Shown: piece after piece, positions 32,026 to 40,575 of the stretch
Layout: each line of letters begins with the position of its first letter
How positions within the stretch are numbered: position 1 is the stretch's first letter
NCBI GenBank assembly: GCA_038528385.1
Contig: JBCBET010000009.1
Coordinates: forward strand, 62,001 to 126,000
Length of the DNA: 64,000 bases
Reading direction: 5' to 3'
DNA from: Shimia_B sp038528385
GTDB taxonomy: Bacteria > Pseudomonadota > Alphaproteobacteria > Rhodobacterales > Rhodobacteraceae
Notes under the pieces: model-generated
Seen by the model: only the letters and a program-made list of their open reading frames with translations
What the model was told of the DNA's origin: nothing
The model's database searches: none
Program-made: the position numbers and the translations under genes

Positions 32026-33702
32026 TCAGTGCGCGTGGCCCTTGTCCCACTCCGACTGCTTCGGGAGCGTCTCGAAGGTGTGCTCCGGCGGCGGGGAGGG
32101 CAGCGTCCATTCCAGCGTGTCGGCCCATTCGTTCCACGGGTTGTTCTCGGTCACGCGGCGGCCTGCGAAGACGGTGTAGGCCATGATCCCGATGAAGAAG
32201 AGGAACGAGGCAAAGCTCAGGAACGCGCCGATGGAGGACCAGTAATTCCAGTAGGCGAAGGCCTCCGGGTAGTCGATGTAGCGGCGCGGCATGCCCTGGC
32301 GGCCCAGGAAATGCTGCGGGAAGAAGGTGAGGTTGGTGCCGATGAAGAACATCCAGAAATGCACGTGGCCGGCCCATTCGGGATACATGCGCCCCGCCAT
32401 CTTGGGCACGTAGAAATAGCAGCCCGCGAAGATCGCGAAGGCGGCCCCGATGGCCATCACGTAGTGGAAATGCGCCACCACATAGTAGGTGTCGTGATAG
32501 GCGCGGTCGACGCCCGCCTGGGAGAGCACGATGCCCGTGACGCCGCCCACCGTGAACATGAAGACGAAGCCGATGGCGAAGACCATGGGTGTCTTGAACT
32601 CGATGGAGCCGCCCCACATCGTCGCGATCCAGCTGAAGATCTTCACGCCCGTGGGCACCGCGATGACCATGGTGGCCATCATGAAGTAGCTCTGCTGCGT
32701 CAGGCTCATCCCCACCGTGTACATGTGGTGCGCCCACACGACGAAGCCGAGCACGCCGATGGCGATGAGCGCCCAGACCATGGGCAGGTAGCCGAAGACG
32801 GGCTTGCGGGAGAAGGTGGCGATCACGTGGGAGATGATGCCGAAGCCCGGCAGGATCACGATGTAGACTTCCGGGTGCCCGAAAAACCACAGGATATGCT
32901 GGTAGAGCACGGGGTCGCCGCCACCCGACGGGTCAAAGAACGTCGTGCCGAAGTTGCGGTCCGTGAGCAGCATCGTGATGGCGCCCGCGAGCACCGGAAG
33001 TGCGAGCAAAATCAACCAGCTGGTGATGAAGATCGACCACGCGAAGAGCGGCACCTTGAAGAGCGTCATGCCCGGCGCGCGCATGTTCAGGAAGGTGGTG
33101 ATCATGTTGATCGCGCCGAGGATCGAGGACGCGCCCGAGAGGTGCACCGCGAAGATGGCGAGGTCCATGGACATGCCACCTTCGTTGACCGACAGCGGCG
33201 GGTAGAGCACCCAACCCACGCCGGAGCCCGCCTGGTCATTGCCGCCCGGCGCAAAGACCGACGCCACCGCCAGCGAGGTGCCCGCCACGTACATCCAGAA
33301 GCTCAGATTGTTGAGCCGCGGGAAGGCCATGTCCGGCGCGCCGATCTGCAAGGGCATGAAGTAATTGCCGAAACCGCCGAAGAGCGCGGGAATGACGACA
33401 AAGAACATCATGAGCACGCCGTGGGCCGTGATGATCACGTTCCACAGGTGCCCGTTGGGCGTGCAGTTTTCGATGGTGGCCGCGGAGAAGAACCGCGCCC
33501 CTTCCATGCACATGTACTGGACGCCGGGCTCCATGAGCTCGAGACGCATGTAGACGGTGAACGCGACGGAGATGAAGCCCGTCAGGCCGCCCACCAGCAG
33601 GTAGAGAATGCCGATGTCTTTGTGATTGGTGGACATGAACCAGCGGGTGAAGAATCCCCGCGTGTCTTCGTGCTCGTGCCCGTGGACGGCTGCGTCTGCC
33701 AT
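32026..33702 (-). CDS. ctaD: Cytochrome c oxidase subunit I (aa3 type)
   Basis: The 558-residue, twelve-helix haem-copper oxidase subunit is the catalytic core of the terminal oxidase. Haem a and a3/CuB ligands are in ITAHGVLMMFF, WFFGHPEVYI (His-Tyr crosslink), WAHHMYTVG and VVAHFHYVM. The K- and D-channel motifs are also recognisable (GFGNYFMPLQIGAPD). It stands alone here without ctaC, as often in this group. A TTGACG promoter lies just upstream. Confidence 0.98.
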   Translation of the reverse strand: MADAAVHGHEHEDTRGFFTRWFMSTNHKDIGILYLLVGGLTGFISVAFTVYMRLELMEPGVQYMCMEGARFFSAATIENCTPNGHLWNVIITAHGVLMMFFVVIPALFGGFGNYFMPLQIGAPDMAFPRLNNLSFWMYVAGTSLAVASVFAPGGNDQAGSGVGWVLYPPLSVNEGGMSMDLAIFAVHLSGASSILGAINMITTFLNMRAPGMTLFKVPLFAWSIFITSWLILLALPVLAGAITMLLTDRNFGTTFFDPSGGGDPVLYQHILWFFGHPEVYIVILPGFGIISHVIATFSRKPVFGYLPMVWALIAIGVLGFVVWAHHMYTVGMSLTQQSYFMMATMVIAVPTGVKIFSWIATMWGGSIEFKTPMVFAIGFVFMFTVGGVTGIVLSQAGVDRAYHDTYYVVAHFHYVMAIGAAFAIFAGCYFYVPKMAGRMYPEWAGHVHFWMFFIGTNLTFFPQHFLGRQGMPRRYIDYPEAFAYWNYWSSIGAFLSFASFLFFIGIMAYTVFAGRRVTENNPWNEWADTLEWTLPSPPPEHTFETLPKQSEWDKGHAH

Positions 33703-33732
33703 TCGTGTTCCCTCGGTTCTTGTGGACGGAGC

Positions 33733-33760
33733 GCCTTAGACCGGCGCCCGCCATCGTCAA
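33733..33760 (-). promoter_or_regulatory. Probable ctaD promoter
   Basis: Minus strand TTGACG (33760-33755) and TAAGGC (33738-33733) are separated by 16 bases, giving a leader of about 25 bases with a GAGGGAAC ribosome site. Confidence 0.5.
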
Positions 33761-33863
33761 GGCACCTCTAGCGGTTGTATGCGGCGGCACGCAACGCGGC
33801 GTTCCGCCTCAAGGGTGACAGATGCGCGCAGGCGGGCGCGCGCAACCCGGTCGGACGACAGGA

Positions 33864-33904
33864 CGTCACAATGCGTACACAAGCCGTACACAGCCCGTAT
33901 GTAC
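33864..33904 (-). repeat. Four 10-11 bp phased direct repeats in the ctaD upstream region
   Basis: On the plus strand CGTCACA (33864), CGTACACA (33874), CGTACACA (33885) and CGTATGTAC (33896) recur at 10, 11 and 11 bp. On the minus strand the units read TACGGGCTGTG, TACGGCTTGTG and TACGCATTGTG. They lie about 110-140 bases upstream of the ctaD promoter within an otherwise gene-free 342-base gap (33703-34044). Confidence 0.6.
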
Positions 33905-34044
33905 GCGCGTGGCCCGCGCGCCTGTTGCGTGATCGTCCGTCGCGGCGTGCGATGGGGTAACGACCCGTTGGGAAAGTCCACGCCAGTCACCCCGCTCCTG
34001 AAGCCCCGAGGCAGGCCGCCGTCGCAGCGGCTACGCTCCGCGCC

Positions 34045-34769
34045 ATGGACCTCTTCGGGGATGCTCCCAGAGACCACCAGGCCGGCGCGCGCGGTCGGCT
34101 CCGGACGATCCGCCGGGACGACGATCACGTCGATGCCCATGACCCCGCGCTCCATTTCGCGCCGGACGCCTTCGCGCGTGAGCGTGCGGTGCTCTCCCAC
34201 GCCCGCGGGGCCGTTCTCGCTGTCCGGTGCGGCGCGGGCCGCACGGTGCTGTCGCTCGCCGCGCGCGGGCTCGCCGTGACCGGGATCGACATCTCCCCGG
34301 GTGCCGTCGCCGTGGCGCGGGCACGGGGAGGCGGGGACATCCGGTTGGGGGACGTGTTGGATGCGGGCGCGGACGCGGGCGGCCTGTCCGAGGCGGCCTT
34401 CGACACGATCACGCTCCTCGGCAACAATCTGGGGATCGGCGGGACGCGGGAGGGATGCGCGCGTCTCCCCGGGCGGCTCGCGGAGCTGGCGCGGCCCGGC
34501 GGGCAGCTCTTCATCACGGGCCTCGACATCGCCGACACCACGGAGGCCGCCCATCTCGCCCACCTTGCAAGGAACCGGGAGAGCGGGCGGCCCATGGGGG
34601 AGATTGCCATGCGCTTCGAATACGGGGGAACGGACGACGCCTGGGTGCCCGGGTATCATCACGCCGCGGGAGCTCAGGCACCGTTCCGGGGCGGCGGGTT
34701 GGCACCTCGAGACGCTCGCGCCCGAAGCCCGCCCCTTTCTTCAGCGCGCGCCTGTGGCGCGGGCCCTAG
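34045..34769 (+). pseudogene. SAM-dependent methyltransferase, frameshifted remnant
   Basis: The first 200 codons read as a class I methyltransferase (HFAPDAFARERAVLSHARGAVLAV, TGIDISPGAVAVARARG, TITLLGNNLGIGG, ARPGGQLFITGLDIAD). Similarity then continues in the next frame after about 34650-34662 (RELRHRSGAAGWHLETLAPEA) and again in the third frame after about 34735 (FFSARLWRGP, stop TAG 34767). SAM motif I is also altered (AVRCGAG instead of the usual D-V-G-C-G-A-G). Two frame changes plus a damaged motif indicate a decayed gene; sequencing error at homopolymers is the alternative. The ancestral stop shares CTAG with the convergent neighbour. Confidence 0.65.
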
Positions 34770-35224
34770 GGGGCCTTGCCGCCGAAGCGGAGTTTGTAGC
34801 GTCGCCGCGGGGTGAGGAATTGCGGGAAGGTCACGCCGACATAGAGCGCGGCGAGGCTCGGCACGATATCCACCCCGACATAGGCCGCCAGGAAGCCGAG
34901 GAGATCCGAGGTCGGGACATCATCGAGCACCAGCGCGGCCACCTGCGGGGCGTCCTTGGCCACCGCCAGAAGCCCCGCGAGGATCGTCAGCGGAACGAGC
35001 GTCGCGATGAGGTAGGACAGGGTGATGTGCACCACTTTCTCCGCCATCTCCATGGTCCAGCCGCGCAAGAAGAGGAAGCGCATGCCCCCCGCCATACCGC
35101 CCATGAAGAGCGCGATGAGGTGATCGGCGTGGAAGTCGATGCCAGCATGGGTGACGTCGATGCTCGGGAAAATCACCCCGAAACCCAGGACGACGGCGAC
35201 GGTCACGAAAAGAGGTCCAGACAT
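34766..35224 (-). CDS. Unknown multi-pass membrane protein, paralogue 1
   Basis: The 152-residue protein has four to five hydrophobic helices, an MSGPLFVTVAVV start, and a conserved tail YVGVDIVPSLAALYVG-FPQFLTPRRRY. ATG 35224 is chosen over an ATG 24 bases upstream for its GAGGAGC ribosome site. It is clearly related to the next gene upstream on the same strand (same length, same GGM/CGG-ARF-L-R motif and same C-terminal motif). I do not recognise the family. Confidence 0.75.
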   Translation of the reverse strand: MSGPLFVTVAVVLGFGVIFPSIDVTHAGIDFHADHLIALFMGGMAGGMRFLFLRGWTMEMAEKVVHITLSYLIATLVPLTILAGLLAVAKDAPQVAALVLDDVPTSDLLGFLAAYVGVDIVPSLAALYVGVTFPQFLTPRRRYKLRFGGKAP

Positions 35225-35525
35225 GTGCGCTCCTCTGCTTCGGGGCAAACGGGCTCAGCAGTAAACGGGCCAAGGCACCGTCCAAGGACGATCTACACAG
35301 AAAATCGTTAACACCGGACTAGGGCGAAACCCGCGCGCCCACGGGGTAAACAAATGGAAAAACTGAGGCGGGGGCGGGGCTTGGCCCGTCCGGGCGGCGG
35401 TCGGAGCGCGGTTAGGCGCAGCGATTCGGTGTGCTTGCCGTGGATGGTCGGAGGACAGGCTGCGCCTCCCCCGGGCGCGCTGGGTCTTGGCGTCCGCGGC
35501 ACCGAGTGGGCTAGCCCGGCTGGGC
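35225..35525. other. Gap between the two paralogous membrane protein genes
   Basis: About 300 bases with no convincing gene; the open frames here are arginine/glycine-rich artefacts. A weak hairpin (AGCCCAGCCGGGCT, minus strand, around 35513-35526) follows the upstream paralogue but has no T-run. Probably contains the promoter of paralogue 1. Confidence 0.5.
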
Positions 35526-35960
35526 TCAGCCGTAGCGCCGTGCCGGCGAGACGAGCTGCGGCAGCGACATGGCCACGTAGAGCGTGATCAGGTTGAGCAC
35601 GATATCCACGCCCAAATAGGTCGCCACGAACTCGACCCAGTCCCCCGCGGAAGCCTCCACGGCCAGAAGCTCCGCCACCGACGGCACGTCGCGCGCGATG
35701 TAGAGAAAGACCCCGAAGATCGCCAGGGGCAGGAGGGTCACCCAAAGGTAGGCGAGGATCACTCTGAGGAGTTTTTCCAGCACCGTCATGGGCCGCTCGC
35801 GAAGATAGACGAAGCGCGCCCCGCCGCAGAGACCACCCAAGAAGAGCACGAAGAGGTAGGAGGCCTGCACCGCGACGCCCGAGACCGCGATCTCCACGGC
35901 CGGAAAGAACATGTCGAGGATAAGGACGACCAAAACGGTCACGGTGACGGGTCCGAACAT
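35526..35960 (-). CDS. Unknown multi-pass membrane protein, paralogue 2
   Basis: The 144-residue protein has four to five membrane helices. It starts MFGPVTVTVLVV and ends YLGVDIVLNLITLYVAMSLPQ with a basic SPARRYG tail, matching paralogue 1 in layout and key residues. The internal loop LGGLCGGARFVYLRERP parallels MGGMAGGMRFLFLRGWT. The basic ends suggest a cytosolic C-terminus. No function assigned; the pair looks like a tandem duplication that has diverged. Confidence 0.75.
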   Translation of the reverse strand: MFGPVTVTVLVVLILDMFFPAVEIAVSGVAVQASYLFVLFLGGLCGGARFVYLRERPMTVLEKLLRVILAYLWVTLLPLAIFGVFLYIARDVPSVAELLAVEASAGDWVEFVATYLGVDIVLNLITLYVAMSLPQLVSPARRYG

Positions 35961-36116
35961 GGTCTCTCCACTCTCTGGCATGGCGGGTGGCGGCACGGGT
36001 CGGCGCGCCTTCGGCAATTGCCCATTAGGGGAAAAGCATGGCCGCATTGCCGCGCTGGCGGGGCGAGACTGTGGCGCGCCGCGCCGCGGGTGCCGCGGGT
36101 GCCGTGGGCGGCGTCC

Positions 36117-36965
36117 CTAGAGCGGTCTCCAGCGGAACGCGTCGCCTTTGGCCTCCACGTGACCGAGGGAGGGCAGGGTGAAGTGGCTGCCGAGGACGAG
36201 GCGGCGGGCCTCCGCGGTCTCGGCAAGGAGGGTTTTTCGGGTCTCCTCCGCCCGCACCGGATCCGCGTCGAACTTGAAATGCCAGTGCGGGTGGCGGCAT
36301 TGCGCGGTCGTGTGGATCGCGTCGCCGGTGATGAGCGCCTCGCGTCCGCCGCTCCGGATCAGGATCGCGACATGGCCTGCGCTGTGCCCCGGTGTCGGCA
36401 GGAGGGTGATCTCGCCGCCCAGCATGTGGGGGCCCGAGACAAGCTCGGCCTGGCCCGCGGCGATAACGGGGAGCACGCTCTCGGTGTACAGGCTGCTGCG
36501 GGTCTCGCGGTGATGGGCCTCGTCGGCCTCGGGCATCAGGTAGCGGGCCCGCGGAAAGGTGGGGACCCAGCGCCCGTCCACGAGCTGCGTGTTCCAGCCC
36601 ACGTGATCGGCATGGAGATGGGTGCAAAGCACGTAATCGACGTCCCCCGGCGCGAGCCCCGCCGCCGTGAGCGAGGCGAGGAAGCGGTCATCCTCGCGCA
36701 TGTGCCAATCGGGGATGCGCGGCAGGTCCTTCATGCAGCCCACGCAGGTATCGACGAGGACATTGGCCGTGGGCGTCTTCAGCAGGAAGCCCTGGATGGG
36801 AAAGATGATCTTCCCACTGTCAGGACAGATGGAGCCGGGCGCGTCCTCCTCGATGAGGCGGGCGATGTCGGGCGGGGCGTTCGGAAAAAGCTCCTCCGGC
36901 GCCATGAAGGGGCCGAGGATATCGAGGATCCGCCAGATCTCTACCTCACCGATCCTGCAGAGCAT
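36117..36965 (-). CDS. MBL-fold metallo-hydrolase
   Basis: The 282-residue protein carries the metallo-beta-lactamase zinc motif CTHLHADHVGW (about 114-124), the later His in PTPGHSAGHVAI, and Asp/His in ITGDAIHTTAQ and LGSHFTLPSLGHV. The fold suits lactonases, phosphodiesterases or glyoxalase II-like enzymes. It has no signal peptide. Alone, between the membrane paralogues and the BASS transporter. Substrate unknown. Confidence 0.85.
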   Translation of the reverse strand: MLCRIGEVEIWRILDILGPFMAPEELFPNAPPDIARLIEEDAPGSICPDSGKIIFPIQGFLLKTPTANVLVDTCVGCMKDLPRIPDWHMREDDRFLASLTAAGLAPGDVDYVLCTHLHADHVGWNTQLVDGRWVPTFPRARYLMPEADEAHHRETRSSLYTESVLPVIAAGQAELVSGPHMLGGEITLLPTPGHSAGHVAILIRSGGREALITGDAIHTTAQCRHPHWHFKFDADPVRAEETRKTLLAETAEARRLVLGSHFTLPSLGHVEAKGDAFRWRPL

Positions 36966-37068
36966 GGCGTGCCTCTCCTTTAGCTGCGGCGTCCTTGGCC
37001 AAGGGGCCTCGGGATGCGGTGGGCCTCACACCGGAACACACCCCCGGCCCCCCGCACTCTGCCACAGC

Positions 37069-37950
37069 CTAGAGGAGGCTGTCGGGCATTTTCTGCTCCG
37101 CGGCTGTGTTTGCCCGGCGGAAGAGGAATGTGACCGCCGTGGACACCATCACGATGAAGAGGGAGTAGAGCGCGGGCACGGCCATGATCGCCTGCTGCTC
37201 CTCGGGCGGGAAGGTGAAGACGACGATGGCGATGGCGAGCGGACCGTTCTGGATGCCCGTCTCCAGCGCCACCGTGCGCGCGTTCCTCGGATGGAGCCTG
37301 AGCGCCAAGGCAAACACGTAGCCCAGGGTTATCCCCACCACGCCGAGCCCGATGGCGGCCGTGTAGGTCGCCGCGCTTGTCCCCAGCAGGAACTGCCAGT
37401 TCTGCGGGATCCACGTCGCCGCGATGAAGATGATGAAGAAAGCGCCGAGCATGGAGCCCGCGAATTCCATCACCGCGCCCACATTGGCGTTGAGCTTTCG
37501 GATGGTCATGCCGAGCAACACGGGCACGAGCAGCACCGCGAGGACGGCGATGATATCCTCCCGCGGGATCTCGATATCGAGGGCGGCGGCATAGACGACG
37601 AGGATGATCGGGATGAGGAAGATGCCCGTGGCCGTGGAGGTCACCGTCATCAGGAGCGAGAGCGCCAGGTTCCCCTTGGAGAAGTACGTGAAGACGTTCG
37701 ACGTCGTCCCCCCCGGCATGCACGCCATGAGCAGGATGCCCAGTGCGATGGCCTCCGGCACCACGAGGAAGCTCACGAAGAGAAAGCCCAGAAGCGGCAT
37801 GATCCCGTATTGCGAGGCCACCCCGATGAGGAGGCCCTGGGGCCGCTTCAGCGCCAGCAGGAAGTCGCGGGGCGTGAGCGAGGCGCCGAGGCCCAGCATG
37901 ATGACCCCCACCATGATCCCCAGCAGGGTCTGTGTTGTTTCATCGACCAT
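37069..37950 (-). CDS. Bile acid:sodium symporter family (BASS) transporter
   Basis: The 293-residue protein has nine to ten membrane helices and BASS-family features: LGASLTPRDFLLALKRP, a MACMPGGTTSNVFTYFSKGN sodium-site segment (about 81-100) and ALETGIQNGPLAIAIV, which contains the crossover-helix motif. Members carry organic anions such as pantoate, pyruvate or bile acids with Na+; the substrate is unknown. It lies just seven bases downstream of the fadD gene and is likely co-transcribed. Confidence 0.88.
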   Translation of the reverse strand: MVDETTQTLLGIMVGVIMLGLGASLTPRDFLLALKRPQGLLIGVASQYGIMPLLGFLFVSFLVVPEAIALGILLMACMPGGTTSNVFTYFSKGNLALSLLMTVTSTATGIFLIPIILVVYAAALDIEIPREDIIAVLAVLLVPVLLGMTIRKLNANVGAVMEFAGSMLGAFFIIFIAATWIPQNWQFLLGTSAATYTAAIGLGVVGITLGYVFALALRLHPRNARTVALETGIQNGPLAIAIVVFTFPPEEQQAIMAVPALYSLFIVMVSTAVTFLFRRANTAAEQKMPDSLL

Positions 37951-37956
37951 CTGGGC

Positions 37957-39690
37957 TCACTCCGCGGCGATATTGGCGGCGCGGGCGAGTTCCTCGGCGC
38001 GCAGGTCTTTTCTCAGGATCTTGCCGACGTTGGATTTCGGCAGCTCGTCGCGGAATTCCACGATGCGGGGCACCTTGTAGGAGGTGAGGTGCTCCTTGCA
38101 GTAGGCGCGCACGGCGTCCTGCGTGAGCCCCTTGTCGGAGACGACGAGGAAGGCCTTCACCGCCTCGCCCGTGGCGCCGTCCGGCACGCCGATGACGGCG
38201 GCCTCGAGGATGCCGGGATGGGCGGCGAGCGTGTCCTCCACCTCGTTCGGGTAGACGTTGAAGCCCGAGACGACGACCATGTCCTTCTTGCGGTCGACGA
38301 TGCGGAAGTATCCGTCCTCGTCCATGGTGCCGATATCGCCGGTGAGGAAGTAGTCGCCCACCATCACCTTCGCGGTCTCCTCGGGCTTTCTCCAGTAGCC
38401 CTTCATGATCTGGGGGCCCTTGGCGGCGATCTCACCGCGTTCGCCCCGTGCTGCGGGCTTGCCGTCTTCATCCATGAGCACGACGTCGGTGGAGGGGACG
38501 GGCACGCCGATCGTGCCCTCGCGCGCCTTGCCGAAGGGCTCGAAGGTCAGGACCGGCGAGGTCTCGGTGAGGCCGTAGCCCTGCACGACCTCGGTGCCCG
38601 TGACCTCCTTCCAGCGCTGGGCGACCGACGATTGCAGCGCCATGCCGCCCGCGCCCGCGAATTTCAGGTGCTTCGGCGGCGTGTCCTGGAACCAGACCTC
38701 GTTGGTGAGCCCGTTGAAGAGCGTGTTCACCCCGCTCATCCAGGTGATCTTGTAGTTCTCGAAGGCCCTCTTGAGGTTCGAAAGCGGCCGCGGATTGGGA
38801 ATGAGGATGTTGCGCGCGCCCAGCCAGTAGAACGCCAGCATGTTCACCGTGAAGGCGAAGATGTGATAGAGCGGCAGCGCGGTGAGGATCACCTCTTTGC
38901 CCTTCTCCATGTCGCCCGCCAGAAGCTCCATGGATTGCTCCATGTTGAAGATGAGATTGCCGTGGGTGAGCATGGCGCCCTTGGCGACACCGGTGGTGCC
39001 GCCCGTGTATTGCAGCACGGCCAGATCGGCCAAGCCGACCGACTGGTGATAGGCGTCAGCCTCCACGCGGCCTTCCTTGATCTTGGCGCGGCCTGCCGCG
39101 AGGGCGGCGGGCAGGCGGATATGAGCCACCGAAATCTCCGGGATCGAGCGGTCCCAGTAGCGCTGCACGAGCCCCACGATGCCCCGCGGCGCGGCGGGAA
39201 AGAACTCGGCCACGCGCGTGACGATGATGTTGGGGATCGGATGGCCCTTGGTGGCGCCGGGGATCTTGTCGGCGAAGAGGTCCATGATGACGAGCGCGTG
39301 GGGCTCTGCATCCTCGAACTGCTTGGCCATCTCCTCGGTGGTGTAGAGCGGATTGACGTTCACCAGCACGCAGCCGGCCTTGAAGATGCCGAAGGCCGCG
39401 ACGGGGAAGCTCAGGCAATTGGGCATCTGCACGGCGACGCGGTCCCCGGCCGAGAGCCCCGCCACCTCCCGCAGGTAGACCGCGAAGGCGTCCGACATGG
39501 CGTCGATCTGGCGAAAGCTCAGCGAGCCGTTCATGCCGTTGGGCAAACAGGCGGTGAAGGCCTTGGCCTTGCCGTAGGTGGCGGAGGCCGAGCTGATCAG
39601 GTCCGCCAGGTTGCGGTAGGAGGCCACGTCGATATCGGCGCGCACACCCGGCCCATAATACGACGTCCAAGGCTTGTCCGTGGTGGCCAT
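37957..39690 (-). CDS. fadD: Long-chain fatty acid-CoA ligase
   Basis: The 577-residue adenylate-forming enzyme activates fatty acids with ATP and CoA. Motifs include the P-loop YTGGTTGVAKGAML (about 212-225), YGLTETSP, the YFLTGDIGTMDEDGYFRIVDRKKD hinge region and the catalytic lysine in LPKSNVGKILRKDLR. Length and motifs fit FadD. It precedes the BASS transporter on the same strand. Confidence 0.92.
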   Translation of the reverse strand: MATTDKPWTSYYGPGVRADIDVASYRNLADLISSASATYGKAKAFTACLPNGMNGSLSFRQIDAMSDAFAVYLREVAGLSAGDRVAVQMPNCLSFPVAAFGIFKAGCVLVNVNPLYTTEEMAKQFEDAEPHALVIMDLFADKIPGATKGHPIPNIIVTRVAEFFPAAPRGIVGLVQRYWDRSIPEISVAHIRLPAALAAGRAKIKEGRVEADAYHQSVGLADLAVLQYTGGTTGVAKGAMLTHGNLIFNMEQSMELLAGDMEKGKEVILTALPLYHIFAFTVNMLAFYWLGARNILIPNPRPLSNLKRAFENYKITWMSGVNTLFNGLTNEVWFQDTPPKHLKFAGAGGMALQSSVAQRWKEVTGTEVVQGYGLTETSPVLTFEPFGKAREGTIGVPVPSTDVVLMDEDGKPAARGERGEIAAKGPQIMKGYWRKPEETAKVMVGDYFLTGDIGTMDEDGYFRIVDRKKDMVVVSGFNVYPNEVEDTLAAHPGILEAAVIGVPDGATGEAVKAFLVVSDKGLTQDAVRAYCKEHLTSYKVPRIVEFRDELPKSNVGKILRKDLRAEELARAANIAAE

Positions 39691-39764
39691 GTTTCTCCCC
39701 GTTCTCGCTTTTTATGGCTCGCGTTTTATCGCACCGCCCGCGCCCGGGGAATGTGGCACGGAAT

Positions 39765-40427
39765 TTACGCTGCGGCAGAGGCAGGAAGGGCACGCTCGAA
39801 GGTTTTCATCAGCGCGGCGTCGAGGTCGGCCATGGTCACCGGGAGCCCGAGATCGACGAGGCTCGTGACCCCGTGCTCGGCAATGCCGCAGGGCACGATG
39901 CCGTCGAAATGGGTGAGGTCGGGCTCCACGTTGATGGAGAGGCCGTGCGCGCTCACCCAGCGGCGCATCTTGATCCCGATGGCGGCGATCTTGTCCTCGG
40001 CCGGGCGTCCATCGGGGAGGGGGGGCTTGTCGGGCCGTTCGATCCAGACCCCCACGCGGCCGGGCCGGATATGGCCTGCGAGGTTGAATTCCGCGAGCGT
40101 GTCCACGACCCAGGCCTCGAGCCCTTCCACGAAACGGCGCACGTCGCGGCCCCGGGCCGCCACGTCGAGCATCAGGTAGACGACGCGCTGGCCGGGGCCA
40201 TGGTACGTGTATTGCCCGCCGCGGTGCACGGCGTGGACGGGGAAGCGATCGGGTTCCCGCAGGTCCTTCGGATCCGCCGAAGTGCCGGCGGTGTAGAGCG
40301 GCGGATGCTCCAGAAACCAGATGAGTTCATCGGCCGTGCCCGCGCGCACCGCCGCCTGCCGCTCCTCCATGAGAGCGAGCGCCTCCGCGTAGGCCACGGG
40401 GGTCTCGGACACGCGCCATTCCACCAT
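39765..40427 (-). CDS. lipB: Lipoyl(octanoyl) transferase
   Basis: The 220-residue enzyme moves octanoate from acyl carrier protein to lipoyl domains. Seen are LEHPPLYTAGTSA, the RGGQYTYHGPGQRVVYLMLD signature (about 69-88), KIAAIGIKMRRWVSAHGLSINV with the catalytic Lys, and the catalytic Cys in GIVPCGI. Start ATG 40427 gives the usual length; the frame is open upstream but that part overlaps the divergent promoter. Divergent from the peptidoglycan-binding protein gene. Confidence 0.93.
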   Translation of the reverse strand: MVEWRVSETPVAYAEALALMEERQAAVRAGTADELIWFLEHPPLYTAGTSADPKDLREPDRFPVHAVHRGGQYTYHGPGQRVVYLMLDVAARGRDVRRFVEGLEAWVVDTLAEFNLAGHIRPGRVGVWIERPDKPPLPDGRPAEDKIAAIGIKMRRWVSAHGLSINVEPDLTHFDGIVPCGIAEHGVTSLVDLGLPVTMADLDAALMKTFERALPASAAA

Positions 40428-40510
40428 GAGCCCGGTTCTACCAGCGGGCCCGGGCAAGCGGAAGAGCGCGCCGACATCCCACAAAAGCCGTCTCCCCGCC
40501 CTCGAAACGA

Positions 40511-40540
40511 TTGATCGAATCGAGACCGCGCCCCTATCCT
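40511..40540 (+). promoter_or_regulatory. Probable promoter of the peptidoglycan-binding protein gene
   Basis: TTGATC (40511-40516) and TATCCT (40535-40540) are 18 bases apart. The -35 lies inside an imperfect 24-bp palindrome (40501-40524, arms CTCGA/TCGAG), which could be an operator. The predicted leader is about 30 bases with GGAG before the ATG at 40576. Confidence 0.5.
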
Positions 40541-40575
40541 CGACATATATTTCAAATCCAACGGAGATTTTCCTT

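Noticed and set aside
35354..35587. A 77-codon plus-strand gene between the membrane paralogues
   Set aside because: Arg/Ala/Gly-rich, no ribosome site, overlaps the end of paralogue 2; looks non-coding.
36667..40179. An 1170-codon plus-strand open frame across the MBL, BASS, fadD and lipB genes
   Set aside because: It runs antisense through four recognisable genes and their borders; composition is His/Arg/Glu-rich without motifs.
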